From: Takakia lepidozioides
Taxonomy: Eukaryota; Streptophyta; Takakiopsida; Takakiales; Takakiaceae
Assembly: GCA_030704615.1 (NCBI GenBank)
Contig: CM060732.1
Coordinates: 66,197,053 to 66,261,052, forward strand
DNA length: 64,000 nt
Direction of reading: 5' to 3'
Shown: piece by piece, positions 35,632 through 46,989 of the stretch
How the letters are laid out: each line of letters opens with the position of its first letter
How positions within the stretch are numbered: position 1 is the first letter of the stretch
Position numbers and translations under genes: made by a program
Notes under the pieces: model-generated
The model's input: only the letters and a program-made list of their open reading frames with translations
What the model was told of the DNA's origin: nothing
The model's database searches: none

Positions 35632-37387
35632 GATGGAAGTCGAAAGTGGAAGCCAACCGGACAAATCTGTAGGGGATTTCGTGGACCTCAATCTACGGTC
35701 CTCATCACCCTCCCTTTTAAGTGTCAAGGGTTTGAAATGTACCTCGAGAATGTCAGCCATTAAGGATGCGGCTGAGGCTGCAGCTCCGCGTCACACTATT
35801 GCCTCTCTTCCCTCCTTCTCTCCCCAGCACGAAGGTTGGACATCCCAAATCAGAAGGAGTCAGGTAAAATTACTTCTATCTGAATTCTAACTCGTCATTT
35901 TGTTTTCCTTAGTGTTGGGTCTGATGTTCTTGTTTTACTCCAGGCCAGAAAATCTGCGGATTGTGACTTTCCTGTCAAACGATGTCTTCATTGGAAATCT
36001 GTTCCGAGGTAATCCCTTCGTTATGTATGAATTCCATTCAGGATGTGGAGTGCTCAAGGGACAATGTCCATTCCGTTCCCCTTCTCCGCAACCCTTTCGA
36101 CGAGGACAAGGATGAAACTTCAATTGCAACTTCTCGACTTCCCGACCCTGCAGTGTTGGCGCAATGTTCTGCACCGAGGAAGCGAAATAGGGCCCCCAAA
36201 CCATTTCCATCTCTTCTACAAATCGGTTCCACCGGAGAGAAGTCCTTCGTCAGAGACAAAGCAGACTTGAGGAAGAAAATGAATACCTCGGACATACCGG
36301 GGTCTCGTCAAAACACGTCCATTGGGATGCCAAGCCTGCCAGCGAGACTTTCCAATAAGGTGACATCGGTATTATTCGATATCATTTCTCCATTTTTTTC
36401 TCTTTTCTGTTCGTTTGGTTATGCACTAATTAACTCCATCTTTTCTCAACAGGTGGGGATGCAGCACGATACCTTCATCAATTTCCCTCCGTACAAGGTA
36501 CTTTGTTGAACCTCCACTTGGCAGTCGACGTTCCTCTTTTTAGCAATATTAACCCTCATCTTGAAACATTCCAAGCCCACAACATTGTGCAGCATTTTGC
36601 CATTTTTTGAACAATCGTGTTGATCTTCCATACACTCAATCATTCTGGGTCATGGGTATTTTCATGGCAGAAACACTAATGTTAGTGTGTGATTAACCTG
36701 CTCAGGATAATTTTGTCTCTCATCCTTTACATGCAACAGCGGGGAAGAGGAAATGGATGTTGTTAATTTTGAGTGTCAACCGACTCCTCTACTACCGGCC
36801 ACCCCCAACCGGCCGTGAACTATATATATCGGAGATGGCTGGAGCTTCAACAGTCGTTGATTACATTAGTGAGAACCGGGCAAAGTGTTCTCGTAAGCCT
36901 ATTGGTCGAGACCATGCCTACTAGGCCTGGTATGGAAGATATCTTGATCCTCGTGTTTGGATCCCACAACAAAAGGAACCTGATTACCTTGGTAGGCACG
37001 TGGATCCCATTGTTCTGTTATTTGTTCATAATTTGATTTTCCAATTCTTTTGTATTTGCATTTGCACTCTTACCTCAACAAATCTATATGCAAAACTTCC
37101 ACTTTGGGCCTAACATTTGTCATTTCAATCGCTTGTCCCCAGTTACATTTAAGGAACAAATTCTAAAAGATGAACAAGAGCTGCGTGATTGGGAAGAATG
37201 GCGGGCGTGCCGGGAGGCTTCAAGGGCATCAAGTAGAGTTGGCAGTAACATTTCAGATGATAATGTCAGCCGGTTTCACCTTCCTGAAAGTATCTCCGTG
37301 TCCTCTGGTGCGGAGACCATTGCAAGTGGCTGTGGTAACCGGAGGTGTCTTCGGACACATGCCTTGACTGCGAGCCATTTGGGATGA
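35632..37387 (+). CDS. Unrecognised spliced gene of the 18.3-kb segment
   Basis: Starts at an ATG (MEVESGSQPDKSVGDFVDLN). Introns fit GT-AG with kept phase at 35,864-35,943, 36,360-36,452 (before the 15-codon exon VGMQHDTFINFPPYK at 36,453-36,497) and from 36,498 to about 36,738. Middle codons read DVECSRDNVHSVPLLRNPFD and APRKRNRAPKPFPSLLQIG. The last exon (about 37,150-37,387) encodes KEQILKDEQELRDWEEWRAC and ends at a stop at 37,385-37,387. Some junctions (near 36,010-36,040 and 36,780) do not keep frame, so it may be damaged. The product is hydrophilic, Ser/Arg/Pro rich and without a domain I know. An intron contains a palindrome 11 bp after its donor. Confidence 0.45.
36509..36532. repeat. 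24-bp palindrome inside an intron, 11 bp after the donor
   Basis: Left arm AACCTCCACTT, centre GG, right arm CAGTCGACGTT. Symmetry is partly lost. Confidence 0.75.
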
Positions 37388-37715
37388 GGCTCAGTATTAT
37401 TAATGAGTTAGTATAAGCCGTTACGGTTCTATGGCTTCAGAATCTATGGCTTGTATGGAATTAAGTCCATGAACGGATGGACAATTGACGTTCATTTTTT
37501 TGGTGGTCCATTGTCTTGAATGATACAATCTCAAATAAAATATGAATGTTTCATATCATCAATCAGGTCCCGACAGACTCGTTTTTCCATATTGTCCTCT
37601 TCATCACATGCCATCATTGTTTCATATTTGGTTCTGCCATTGTTCCATGTTTGTTTGTGTACGTCATTTTGGATACCGGAGCTCTCATCATTGTTTGATT
37701 CATTGCATCCTCATG

Positions 37716-37739
37716 AACGTCAACTTGGTAGTGGATGTT
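37716..37739. repeat. Degenerate 24-bp palindrome, rightmost copy
   Basis: Left arm AACGTCAACTT, centre GG, right arm TAGTGGATGTT. It lies 330 bp after the last stop codon and 170 bp inside the right terminus. Confidence 0.55.
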
Positions 37740-37904
37740 CCTCTAAGACCACAATACATACTTGTATTTCTACGTAGAATGTGTAGAGGATTATATAATT
37801 TGTTGTTATATAGTGCACAGATAGCCAAATAATTATAGATATGTCTCTTTATTTCTATTATAGATTATATTTATTCATATATCTAATATTATTTCTGGAC
37901 TAAA

Positions 37905-37927
37905 CAAAAGTCTAGAATTAGTTAAAA
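37905..37927 (-). repeat. Right terminal inverted repeat of the 18.3-kb segment
   Basis: CAAAAGTC, then T, then AGAATTAGTTAAAA on the plus strand, followed by TA at 37,928-37,929. Complementary to the left terminus except for one base. The 150 bp before it are strongly AT rich. Confidence 0.8.
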
Positions 37928-38019
37928 TACTGTTAGCGACGTCATTTTGTCAATGACAAAACTATGTTAGTAGAAGTTAATCTTAAGATGACAGACTTGG
38001 CTGACAGCAAATCAATGCA

Positions 38020-38998
38020 ATATCATGCCAAGTTATAAGCTCCAATGGGCTCAGAGCTTGGCACGTCCCTATGTTCCTCCTGCTATGCAATGCAAAACTG
38101 ATGACTTTACTCTTCAGGGATTGGCTAATACAGTAGGAAGTCTTAGTGAATCTGTGGCTACTCAGTTTGCTGCCATGCAGGCTCATCAACAGAGGTGGCA
38201 GCCTTGACATGGCCAAGGACAAACAGGTGGTAACAATAGAGGTCGTACCCAGTATGGGCAAGCCTATGAGGGTAATCGTGCTGCATGTTATATATGTGGG
38301 TCCTTTGAACACTGGACAAAGCATTGTCCAGACAGAGCAGGACTGCCAGAGCTGATCAAGAACAAGAAGGCTGCTAGTGGTTCTTCCCCTTCTTTAAACT
38401 AGAGAGACCTCTTGGGAAGGGGGCAAGAGGTCCACTATCTACCCACCCTACTTCTCTTGTTCCAATTCAAGCTGTTTTATCTATTAACTTAAAAACCTCG
38501 CATTGTCCTCTCAGCAGACATACTGCTGACCAGCAAATTAGTCCCCTCATGGCCCAGTGCCATATCCACGAGCTCAGTTTTCCTTGTGTGGTTGATACAT
38601 GATGTACTATATCTGCTATACCTTTGAGTATTGTAAGAGTTCTTGGTCTTAAGCTATGCCCTACCTCAGGTATTGAGGTATTGATTGCCGATGGGTCCAT
38701 GTATGAGCCCCTAGGATTAGTCACTATACCCATCAGGATTCACAAGAAAGAGGTTGTCGTGACCTGCATAATTACCATTGGAGATCAAATCCTGCTAGGC
38801 CTTGACTGGATGACTGGAGCTGGTGCCACCATCAGCTTAGCAGACTACTCTCTTCGCTTTAACAATGGTGAAGGGCATGAAGTAGTGGTTCCCTTGAAAG
38901 TAGTGAAGATCAAAGCTGGGTCTGCCACAACCAATCTATCTAGAGTCCAGGCCCTGGTCAAAGAGGTACAACAGAACTCTCACTCCAACCTCAATTGA
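38020..38998 (+). pseudogene. Gypsy gag C-terminus (zinc knuckle) and protease remnant
   Basis: After the 18.3-kb insertion the retroelement resumes. A CCHC zinc knuckle, CYICGSFEHWTKHC, is encoded at 38,286-38,327 after a frame change. The protease domain follows from about 38,560: VVDT then TISAIP, with a TGA stop at 38,600-38,602 exactly where the active-site Gly of D-T-G is expected, then LLGLDWMTGAGATISL near 38,790. The frame ends at a stop at 38,996-38,998. The element is therefore unable to make active protease. Confidence 0.85.
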
Positions 38999-39203
38999 AA
39001 TGATTTATACAAGTTCCAGCCTGATCTTCAACTCTTATATCAATGGCATATTCCTAGTGCTGGTGGTAAGACAGGGGTGCCCATAGTTATTCCAAAGAAT
39101 TCTATTATGATCCGTGCACCTCTCAACATCACCATCCCTGCCATGACCCAGAAAGTGGTTAAATTTGGCCTGGCCTTAATGTCCAGCTGCTCATTTCCTG
39201 GAA

Positions 39204-40319
39204 CACTACAGGAAAAGGGGGGGGGGGGTTTAACGCCGCAGCCACGCCGCGACGTCGTAAAACAACTCTTTTTGGGGAGGGGGAGAAGAACCAAATTTGT
39301 GACGCCCCGACGTCGCAAATAGGCGAAACCGCGATTTGCGACGCTCAGGCGTCGAAAAAAAAAAAAAAAAAAAAAAAAAAAACCCTACTCTGCAATGCAG
39401 AATTAGCAACGTCTGGGGGTCGCAAAGTGCGACACCCGGACGTCACAATTTAAGGGGGGTACATTTGAATTTAGGCGGGAAAATTTGAATTTCAAAAACT
39501 TGTTGACCATTGACTCCGGTTCTGTCTAATGGCGATATGTTCATTGTTCTACATATATATATATCATGCAATGCATACTTGAACCTAGGACATCCACGTT
39601 ATAACATTTCTAAGACACTACAAACTAACCAACACACTTACGCTACATCTATGTATCACAAAAACAATCTAAATATATATATATATATAAACTTATTTCA
39701 AGTTCCTTCAAGTTCCTTCTAAGGGGGTCTCTCTTGTGACGCCGGGGAGTTGCAACCTCCACAGCCTTAGTGCCTCGCCCCAGCCCCAACATCGTCACCG
39801 TTGTTGCACCTCCCCACCGCCAGACACCCCAAGCGACGTCCTTGTGATGACCTAAGCTGATCACAACACCATTGCGACCCCCTGTGGCGACTCCTTGCAT
39901 TGGCGTCGCAACATTGGGCGCCCCCAGTGACGCTTTTGTGAAGTTGAGGGCCGCAAAGCCGAAAAATAAATAAATAAATAAATAATTCCCGCTGTGGTGA
40001 TGCTGTTGCGACGCCCTGGCGTCACAGAGGCGCTGGGGCACCCTTAGTGACGCTTTTGCGGCGCCGAGACGTCGCAACGTCCAATTTATTATTATTTATT
40101 ATTATTTTGGATTTCCGACGCCGGGCGTCGCAAGAAAAAAAATCTGTAGCAGCGAGGGCCCTCTTTCCCCCTTCATGCCACCTTACGACGGCTGGGGTGT
40201 CGTAATGATGTCGCAGTGGAGGATCGGCGTCGCAAAAAAACGCCGCGAGCTCGGCGCCGCGCGGGGCGTGGGGGCGCGGCTAACGTCGCAACCCCCCCCC
40301 CCCCCCACTTGCTGTAGTG
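39204..40319. mobile_element. Non-autonomous CACTA (En/Spm-type) transposon, 1,116 bp
   Basis: The left end is CACTACAGGAAAAGG and the right end is CTTGCTGTAGTG, the inverted CACTA termini. They are flanked by a 3-bp GAA duplication (39,201-39,203 and 40,320-40,322), the length typical of this superfamily. Just inside the termini are homopolymer runs of G and C. The interior is filled with GACGTCGCAA-type repeats in both directions, as expected for subterminal transposase sites. There is no transposase. It interrupts the pol region of the gypsy remnant. Confidence 0.93.
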
Positions 40320-42140
40320 GAAGTTGAAGGATGGAGGAGACTGACTGCTCTTAAACATTGCCTGGTGGCCACTGGTGTTATAGATAGAGGATATAGGCAG
40401 GAAGTCAAGATTTTAATTGCTAATCCAGAACGCTTCCCTGTGACTATTAAGAAGGGGCATGTTCTGGCTCGCATCACCGCTCTACAGACATGCAAGCTGG
40501 CTTTGGACTAGAGGGCATTGACATACAACATGGCCCCTTGGATGTTGTTTTTGCTTTTGCTGCAATTGCACCACCACCTGTCACTGATCTCAGTCTTGAA
40601 GGTAAGATGGCCCACACCAAAGTACTGTCTGAAATCAAGTTGGGTACCACCATCTCTTCAGGCCAAAAGAGGAGAGTGAAGATGCTTATTGCAAAAAATC
40701 TAGATGTCTTTAGCCTGGGATACACTGATCTAGGACGCATTCCCATCCTTCAGCATGACATTGTTACTGAAGGACCTCATATTAAACAATTTGCATACCG
40801 AGAGAGTGTCAAAGAGCGTGTTATAGTCCAAGAAAAAGTCCAGAAAATGCTAGATACTGATGTGATTAAACCATCAGTTTCTTCTTGGGCCAGTCCAATT
40901 GTCCTGGTTAGTAAGAAAGATGGCACCACCCGCTTTTGTGTTGACTTTAGGAAACTGAATGATATCGCCAAGAAGGATGCCTACCACTACCCAGGATCAA
41001 TGAGACCTTGGATCAATTGCATGGTGCTCCAATTTTCTCCTCTCTTGATCTTGCATCTGGGTTTCGGCAAGTTCCTCTCATTGAAGCAGCCAAGGAAAAG
41101 ACCTCATTTGTGTGTCGCATGGACAAATACCAATATGAGACCATGCCCTTTGGTTTGTGCAATGCCACCTCTACATTCTGACGCCTCATGGACATTGTCT
41201 TGGGTAATCTTCACCGGGAATGTGCCTTAATTTATGTATATAATATCAATGTGTACTCAGCCAATTTTGATGCTCACTTGACTGATCTGTAGCGTGTTTT
41301 CAGCAAATTGCGCACTATAGGGCTCAAAGTAAAGCCAAAGAAGTGTGAGCTGTTTATGCTTGAGCTACATTTTTTTGGTCATATCCTCTCCAAGGATGGT
41401 TTGCTTCTTGATCCTGCCAAGCTTGAGTCTGTTTAGGGCTTTCCTATTCCCATGGATAAACATTGTATCAAATCCTTCCTTGGACTGGAGGTTTGAATGG
41501 CCCTTCTCCCAACAAGCTGCCTTTGACACCCTTCGCAAGGCTTTGTGTTCAGCTCCCATCCTGATGTTTTTCAACTTTGAATTACCTTTCTTGCTTTAGA
41601 CTGATGCATCAGATGTTGTCATTTCTGCAATCTTATGTCAAGTTGTAGAAGGCAAGGAGCACGTGATAGCTTATGCATCTCGTCGTCTTGATCGTCATGA
41701 AAAGAATTATTCTATATTTGATAAGGAGGGTCTAGCCCTGGTATTCGGTATGAAGCATTTCAGGCAATATTTACATGGCAGCCGGTTTGTGGTAGAGATT
41801 GATCATTTTCCACTTAAGGCTCTTGTTAAGCAAAAGTAAGTTCCTGGCAGACTTACTAGATGAGCTATGTACCTGCAGGAATTTGACATGGATATAATGT
41901 ACAAGAAGGGCAGATAAAACACAAATGTCGATGTGCTTATATGGGTTGATCTTTCTGTCAGCAGGCCTATGCTCACCTTGGATGATCTTGTTGCTGCTGA
42001 TGCAGCCTCTCCTCCTGATCCAGCCCCTCTTCTCAACCTTCTTTGTGCAGATCAGCACATCTTGGCCTTGGATTCAAATGGCATATTGGCTGCTTGGGGC
42101 TGGTCTAGCCTTCTTGATGATCATGGTTGATTTATTAGTG
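40320..42140 (+). pseudogene. Gypsy dUTPase-like, reverse transcriptase and RNase H remnant
   Basis: Directly after the CACTA element comes GVIDRGYRQEVKILIANPER, which resembles a dUTPase-like or protease-adjacent domain known in some gypsy elements. RT starts with YRESVKERVIVQEKVQKMLD and SWASPIVLVSKKDGTTRFCV. After a frameshift near 40,995 it continues with SLDLASGFRQVPL and ETMPFGLCNATSTF. The catalytic YxDD position reads Tyr-Val-Tyr-Asn (TAT-AAT at 41,239-41,244), so both aspartates are lost. RNase H follows (TDASDVVISAILCQ; YASRRLDRHEKNYS). At least six stops or frame changes are present. Integrase is not recognisable. Confidence 0.88.
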
Positions 42141-42948
42141 TGTTAGTGTGTGTGGTGGAATTATCGCTTAGAGAGAATTCGGATGGTTTGGTGGAAGTTC
42201 CTTGTTGTGTTTCAGCTCTTCTCTTTTCTAGGTCTCGAGTTTCTTGTGATTCAGCTCCTGCACTCCTGTGTGACTATTGGCTTGAGCCTCAAGGCCTGAT
42301 TTGGCTGTCCATGAGTAGTAACAAATGAGGTGAAGGTATCCCTGGTTGGAGATCATAGGTGCAGGCACTCCAGACTACCTTATCTAAAGCCCATTGTCTA
42401 TCTCTTATGTGCAGTGTAGTCATGGATGATCAGCTACATTCTGCGTTGTACGCCAGCGATGCCATTCAGGGCATTCGCCAACTGGCCTTTCCGAGTCATT
42501 GCGTAAACAAATTCTCTATCATGTGTCTACTTACCGTTTCATGGGTGATAAGTTTTTCAATGAGCTCACTAGAGAGGGAGTGCCATGCTATTTGGAGGTG
42601 CTACCACGGACTTGGTGGTTCCCTTTACAGACTTGGTGCATTCCGAGCTAGTTTTTGATCTTACATGTATCAATGTGGAGGGGCGCACGGTGAGGTGATG
42701 TCTTGATCTTCTTAGTCGATCTACTTCAGCTTGATCATCTTATCTTCAGCGGCTTAGTCTTAGTTTGCGGATGGTGACTTTTATGGTCCTATGGCTTGAC
42801 CTCTCTACGACTTGCAAAATTTGTAGTTTTCATGGTATATCACCATCTGTACTCCTTGCACGGTTTTCCTAGCCAAGGGTTTTGTCCTCAGCCCAATTTG
42901 CAACTGCCAGGTTTTCCCTTGGTAGGTTTTTCACCCGGCAGTGGAGGG
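42141..42948 (+). other. Decayed 3' end of the gypsy element where integrase is expected
   Basis: No integrase zinc finger or DDE motif can be read; short frames without motifs. It ends with a purine-rich tract (GGCAGTGGAGGG) that looks like the polypurine tract directly before the 3' LTR. Confidence 0.5.
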
Positions 42949-43485
42949 TGATATTATCTCAATATTTCCTTATTATTTATTTTCCTTCACGGAGCTCAGG
43001 ATTTTTCGTGGGGGGTAGGCTTCACAGATGCGAAGGCCTATACTTTCCTAGGCTAGAAATGTCTTTTTTCATCCAAAACGACGATACACATCCATCGTAT
43101 TTTTTTGGCGTAAAGTGCCGTTAAACCGTTACAATGATATCTAGGTTACGGTTAGTTTTGGCTGGTGGCCACATCCTGGCCCTTCATCAGATCTAGGGTG
43201 ATAAAACGGCGCTGTGGGTTTTGGCTTGTGACGCCTCGCCACGCGGCGGCAACTGAAGCTAGGGCTTTTTGTATAAAGACGACGCCCTGACATAGGTCAA
43301 GGGCGGTGTACTTGGGTGTTAGTGTATATGTGAAATTGGTGTACAAGCTTTGGATGAGAGCTCCTTTGTGTCAGATCCTTGTGTTTGATCCTTCTCTTGC
43401 GCATCGCCTGCTCTTTCCACTTGCCCATTTGTTGTGAAAACTTGTTTCTTGAGAGAAAAGGAGCATATGCTTCAGGCTCGTTTTG
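42949..43485 (+). repeat. Presumed 3' LTR of the gypsy element
   Basis: Starts with TGATATTATC after a polypurine tract. From 43,041 on it matches the 5' copy at 16,275-16,710. Both copies end in GCATATGCTTCAGRCTCG and then diverge. The exact right border was not determined. Confidence 0.75.
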
Positions 43486-46424
43486 AGGCTTCATAGGCCT
43501 CCAACACTCCCCTCCCCCAGCGGCAACCCCATCAAACTACCTTGCACAGGTCTTTTTGGCTGATGTGCCTTGCTCCAGAGGGACCACCTGGACAGACTTA
43601 CCTTCGCGCCATAAATGCAGGCAATCGTGTTTTTTAGTCGCTCCAGCAGGTACCGGCCGGGCCTAGAGGGCCTGTATCCTGCACGAAAGTACCGGGCCGG
43701 GGGTGCGGATACCAGGGCCGGGGCTCCTCTACCGTTGCTGCGGCATTTAGGGACCCATGGTGGAGATCCCCGGTGGAGATGCTCTTAAGGGCGGACATTG
43801 AACCGCCCCTCTCTTTCACTCAATATGTGCACGATATTCCGCGTCATGAACCCGTCCTGCAACCGAGTCATGGATATATCAGAGCGTGCTGGCGCGAATG
43901 AGAAGCTTATGAGAAGGTGTCAGGGCGTATGAGAACGTCACTGGGAACTCCAACAAGGCGGGGACATAGGATACAAGGGCGTAATGAGGGGCAAGGGTGT
44001 GGCTACGAGCAGCCGACCCCTTCACACACCTTTCGAGAGTCCTGAACCAACCTCTTCAAAACGGACGTAGAGGGGCTATTTCAGTGAGAAGGGTGGGGAT
44101 GCTCTTAAAAGTCTATCAGCTAAGAACCGAACGGTCATGAGAGAAATCAAGAGCGAGACTGCTAGTTTGCTGAGCCTGATCCCCACGAGCAGTCTACGGA
44201 GTATGCTAACCAGCGGAATATGCTAACCATAATTAGCTAGCCACGACCTGTTTAATTCACTAAAGTTCTGCAAATTAGGATGAGGCGAGGATGAGGGTGC
44301 TGAACTGATCTAACCCCGATCTGACCTAACCGAATGATCCAGACCTCGCTTTCAACATTTGTGCTTCTCTATCTATAGAATATGCCGAGCGAAGATATTG
44401 TAAGGCAGGGATCTGCAACCATCTATCCACTTTGATTGTTAATACGATGTACTACCGATCTACCTTACAGAGAGTGCTTGGCTGCTCATACTTCTACCCC
44501 CCAGCCCAGCTGCTGATCTCCTCCAAACTCATCAGACCCTATATATTTAAGGCATGCAGCAGTACTGCTAGAGGTGTGTGTATTGTCTACAGGTCTCCTG
44601 TCTGCATCTTCTGCCCAGTGTCACCATGCTTCTTTCTGTAAGAGTACTTCTGCTTCGATCAGCGGGTCTCTTGGATGGGTTCTATACTGCATGATGTTGG
44701 GGACAATTCTTCTTTCTTTGAAGCTCTCTCCAGTGGAGTCATCCCTAGCTGAAGGGGTTCGTAGTTTGGATGTGAAGAAGGCAATCACCTTTGTACATAG
44801 CCTCCAGGAGTGGAGGCCTAACGTCGCGCAGGCTAGCACAATCAGAGTTGAGAACACTCTCATACTCATAGCAAGATGCATGAAGCTGGGCCCAGTGGAA
44901 TCAAGTCCTCAAACCATGGGCCAAAACTTTGAAAGGCATGGATAGGTGTGTGCTAATTCAATATGACCGAGTAAGGAATACCCTATCAAAGATGAAAGAG
45001 AGGTGTATGCATAAAAGTCGCTGCCCGGCAAGATTTAGGGATATGTGCCCTATGTCAAAGTGGGCACACAAACGAGAGAAACATTGCAAAAAAAATCAAG
45101 GCTATGAAGAATCCTTTTAACAGTAACAGCTAATTAACTGGTCTCTGTACCAAGCACGCGGTTTCAATATATCTGAGATCAACTCTGATCTTACCAAATA
45201 CGTCCTTATACGTACAGTACTGTAACAGAGATTACTTGCATTGGATATAACATTGCAGCCGAGAGAAAAGTCAAACTTCGTCCTCTTAGTTTGAGCCGTG
45301 CGATCGTCATACGAAAACCCCAGGAAGCAAAATTGAATTGGATCATTCAATCATCGTGGGCAAGAGTCTCCACTCGTTACGAAGTCTTCTAGGGGCAGGA
45401 CTTCTACACAATTTTCTAGAGATTATACATATGTGCATCTAGAGGTTCTCTAGATACTGACACGTACAAACAACTTACGAAATGTCATCATCCGTCATCA
45501 TGGAGCTCTCATGGAGTGTCAGAAATCTGAGGAGACACGCCATCTGGTTCTCGGGCCTTATAAAACTGGGCAACTAATCAAGGAAGCTTCTGGATCACCG
45601 CAACGATGGTGACAATGCATGCAAGAGAAGGGCTCCACGAGTAGTGCCTGGACTACTGCGCAACGGTGGTGAGATGAAAGATGCTATAAAACCAATCAGC
45701 TAATACATCTCGTTCTTCAAGTCGCAGCTTCTAGCCTGGTTGCGCGCAATCCTGGAACACATTTAGCTTCATATATATTTTTCCCATTCTTGCAAAATAT
45801 AGCTTCAGGCATACTTGAGCCATACTTCAGCCTCTCTTCAGCCTGAAGGGTACTTGTTCCGCCTCTACTCCTCAAGAGCCCTACCTTGCACAAGGCTGGT
45901 GGTCGCTTCTGGAGTGGAGTGGGGACAAAGGCCCTGGAAGTGCAAGAAAGGAGAGGAAAATGACCTCTCAAAAGCCGTGAAGGCAAGGGGCACAGCCAAG
46001 TCGTCTTCCTCGGATGGAGGGGGGGAGACCCTTTCTTCATTCTATGAAGATTCTCCCATATTTACATGGGAGGGCCAAACCCAAAGGCAATGGAAAAACG
46101 ACCGGTTAACTTACTGTAGCAAAATTTAGTGCAATTATTAAGGCGGCGTCATTAAGCATTACTACTTCTATTTACCATGGTAATAAGAACTATTTTTTTA
46201 ATCATCATGAGAAGGGATGAGAGTGAAAGGGCGATTGGGAGAATGGCATTGAGATGTCGGATCTACCAAGTGCAATCTTCCATGTATCCCAGTGCATCTT
46301 CAGCGTTGGGCAGGTAAGTCATTGAGAACATGACCTACAGCCCCGACTTGTCAATATGGAAACACATTTAAAGCCCGCCGGGCCTGGACGTATCAAGAAA
46401 CAAAGATTTTTGTTGCCTTGGCGA
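43486..46424. other. Intergenic region, no supported gene
   Basis: Short frames on both strands carry no motif I recognise (longest 123 codons at 44,574-44,945). GC-rich MITE-like end sequences (GGTGGAGATGCTCTTAA near 43,770 and GGGGATGCTCTTAAAAG near 44,096) resemble ends of small plant transposons, but I could not define a complete element. Confidence 0.4.
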
Positions 46425-46873
46425 ACATGCATAATCTGCACTCATTTTTTCTTAGCGGACAGGGATGTAAATGGTTTGTTGCTGACATGCATAATCTGCA
46501 CTCATTTTTTCTTAGCGGACAGGGATGTAAATGGTTTGTTGCTGACATGCATAATCTGCACTCATTTTTTCTTAGCGGACAGGGATGTAAATGGTTTGTT
46601 GCTGACATGCATAATCTGCACTCATTTTTTCTTAGCGGACAGGGATGTAAATGGTTTGTTGCTGACATGCATAATCTGCACTCATTTTTTCTTAGCGGAC
46701 AGGGATGTAAATGGTTTGTTGCTGACATGCATAATCTGCACTCATTTTTTCTTAGCGGACAGGGATGTAAATGGTTTGTTGCTGACATGCATAATCTGCA
46801 CTCATTTTTTCTTAGCGGACAGGGATGTAAATGGTTTGTTGCTGACATGCATAATCTGCACTCATTTTTTCTT
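46425..46873. repeat. 60-bp tandem repeat, about 7.5 copies
   Basis: Seven full units of exactly 60 bp are identical to one another, beginning CATGCATAATCTGCACTCAT and containing CTTAGCGGACAGGG; a partial unit diverges after 46,873. Because 60 is divisible by three, both strands and two plus frames stay open, which creates three repetitive false open frames. The perfect identity indicates very recent amplification or concerted evolution. Confidence 0.97.
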
Positions 46874-46989
46874 TGCCGGACATATATAACGGGTTGGCTT
46901 TTATAAAAGCCCGCGAGTCCGTGTATAAATAAGGGCAGGTCATGAATTTAGGTATTTATAAAACATATACTTTTCAAATTACTTAAAAA

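Larger units (their letters stand above)
19592..37927. mobile_element. 18.3-kb TIR-bounded segment nested in a gypsy element (candidate giant DNA transposon)
   Basis: The left end reads TTTTAACTAATTCT-G-GACTTTTG and the right end, on the opposite strand, reads TTTTAACTAATTCT-A-GACTTTTG: 23 bp with one mismatch. Each end is flanked by TA (19,590-19,591 and 37,928-37,929), compatible with a TA target duplication. The flanks are a gypsy gag core on the left and a gag zinc knuckle, protease and RT on the right. Inside are a DUF7869-like gene on the minus strand and at least five gene remnants on the plus strand, several with introns, plus about a dozen copies of a 24-bp palindrome. A LINE fragment and telomere-like tandem repeats occupy the left fifth. 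Most genes are frameshifted, so the copy is probably dead. Alternatively, the two ends belong to two separate small MITEs; the gag continuity argues against that. Confidence 0.65.

Noticed and set aside
19590-37929. Endogenous giant-virus (NCLDV) insertion, suggested by palindromes between genes as in mimivirus transcript ends
   Set aside because: No capsid, packaging ATPase, polymerase or other core NCLDV gene is seen. The genes have spliceosomal introns and the palindromes also lie inside introns. TIRs with TA flanks fit a transposon better.
46425-46873. CRISPR-like array
   Set aside because: The units are contiguous and identical with no variable spacers, and this is eukaryotic nuclear DNA.
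46356-46906. Repetitive 160-177 residue proteins on both strands
   Set aside because: They are artefacts of a 60-bp tandem repeat whose length is divisible by three; three frames on two strands are open at once and no motif is present.
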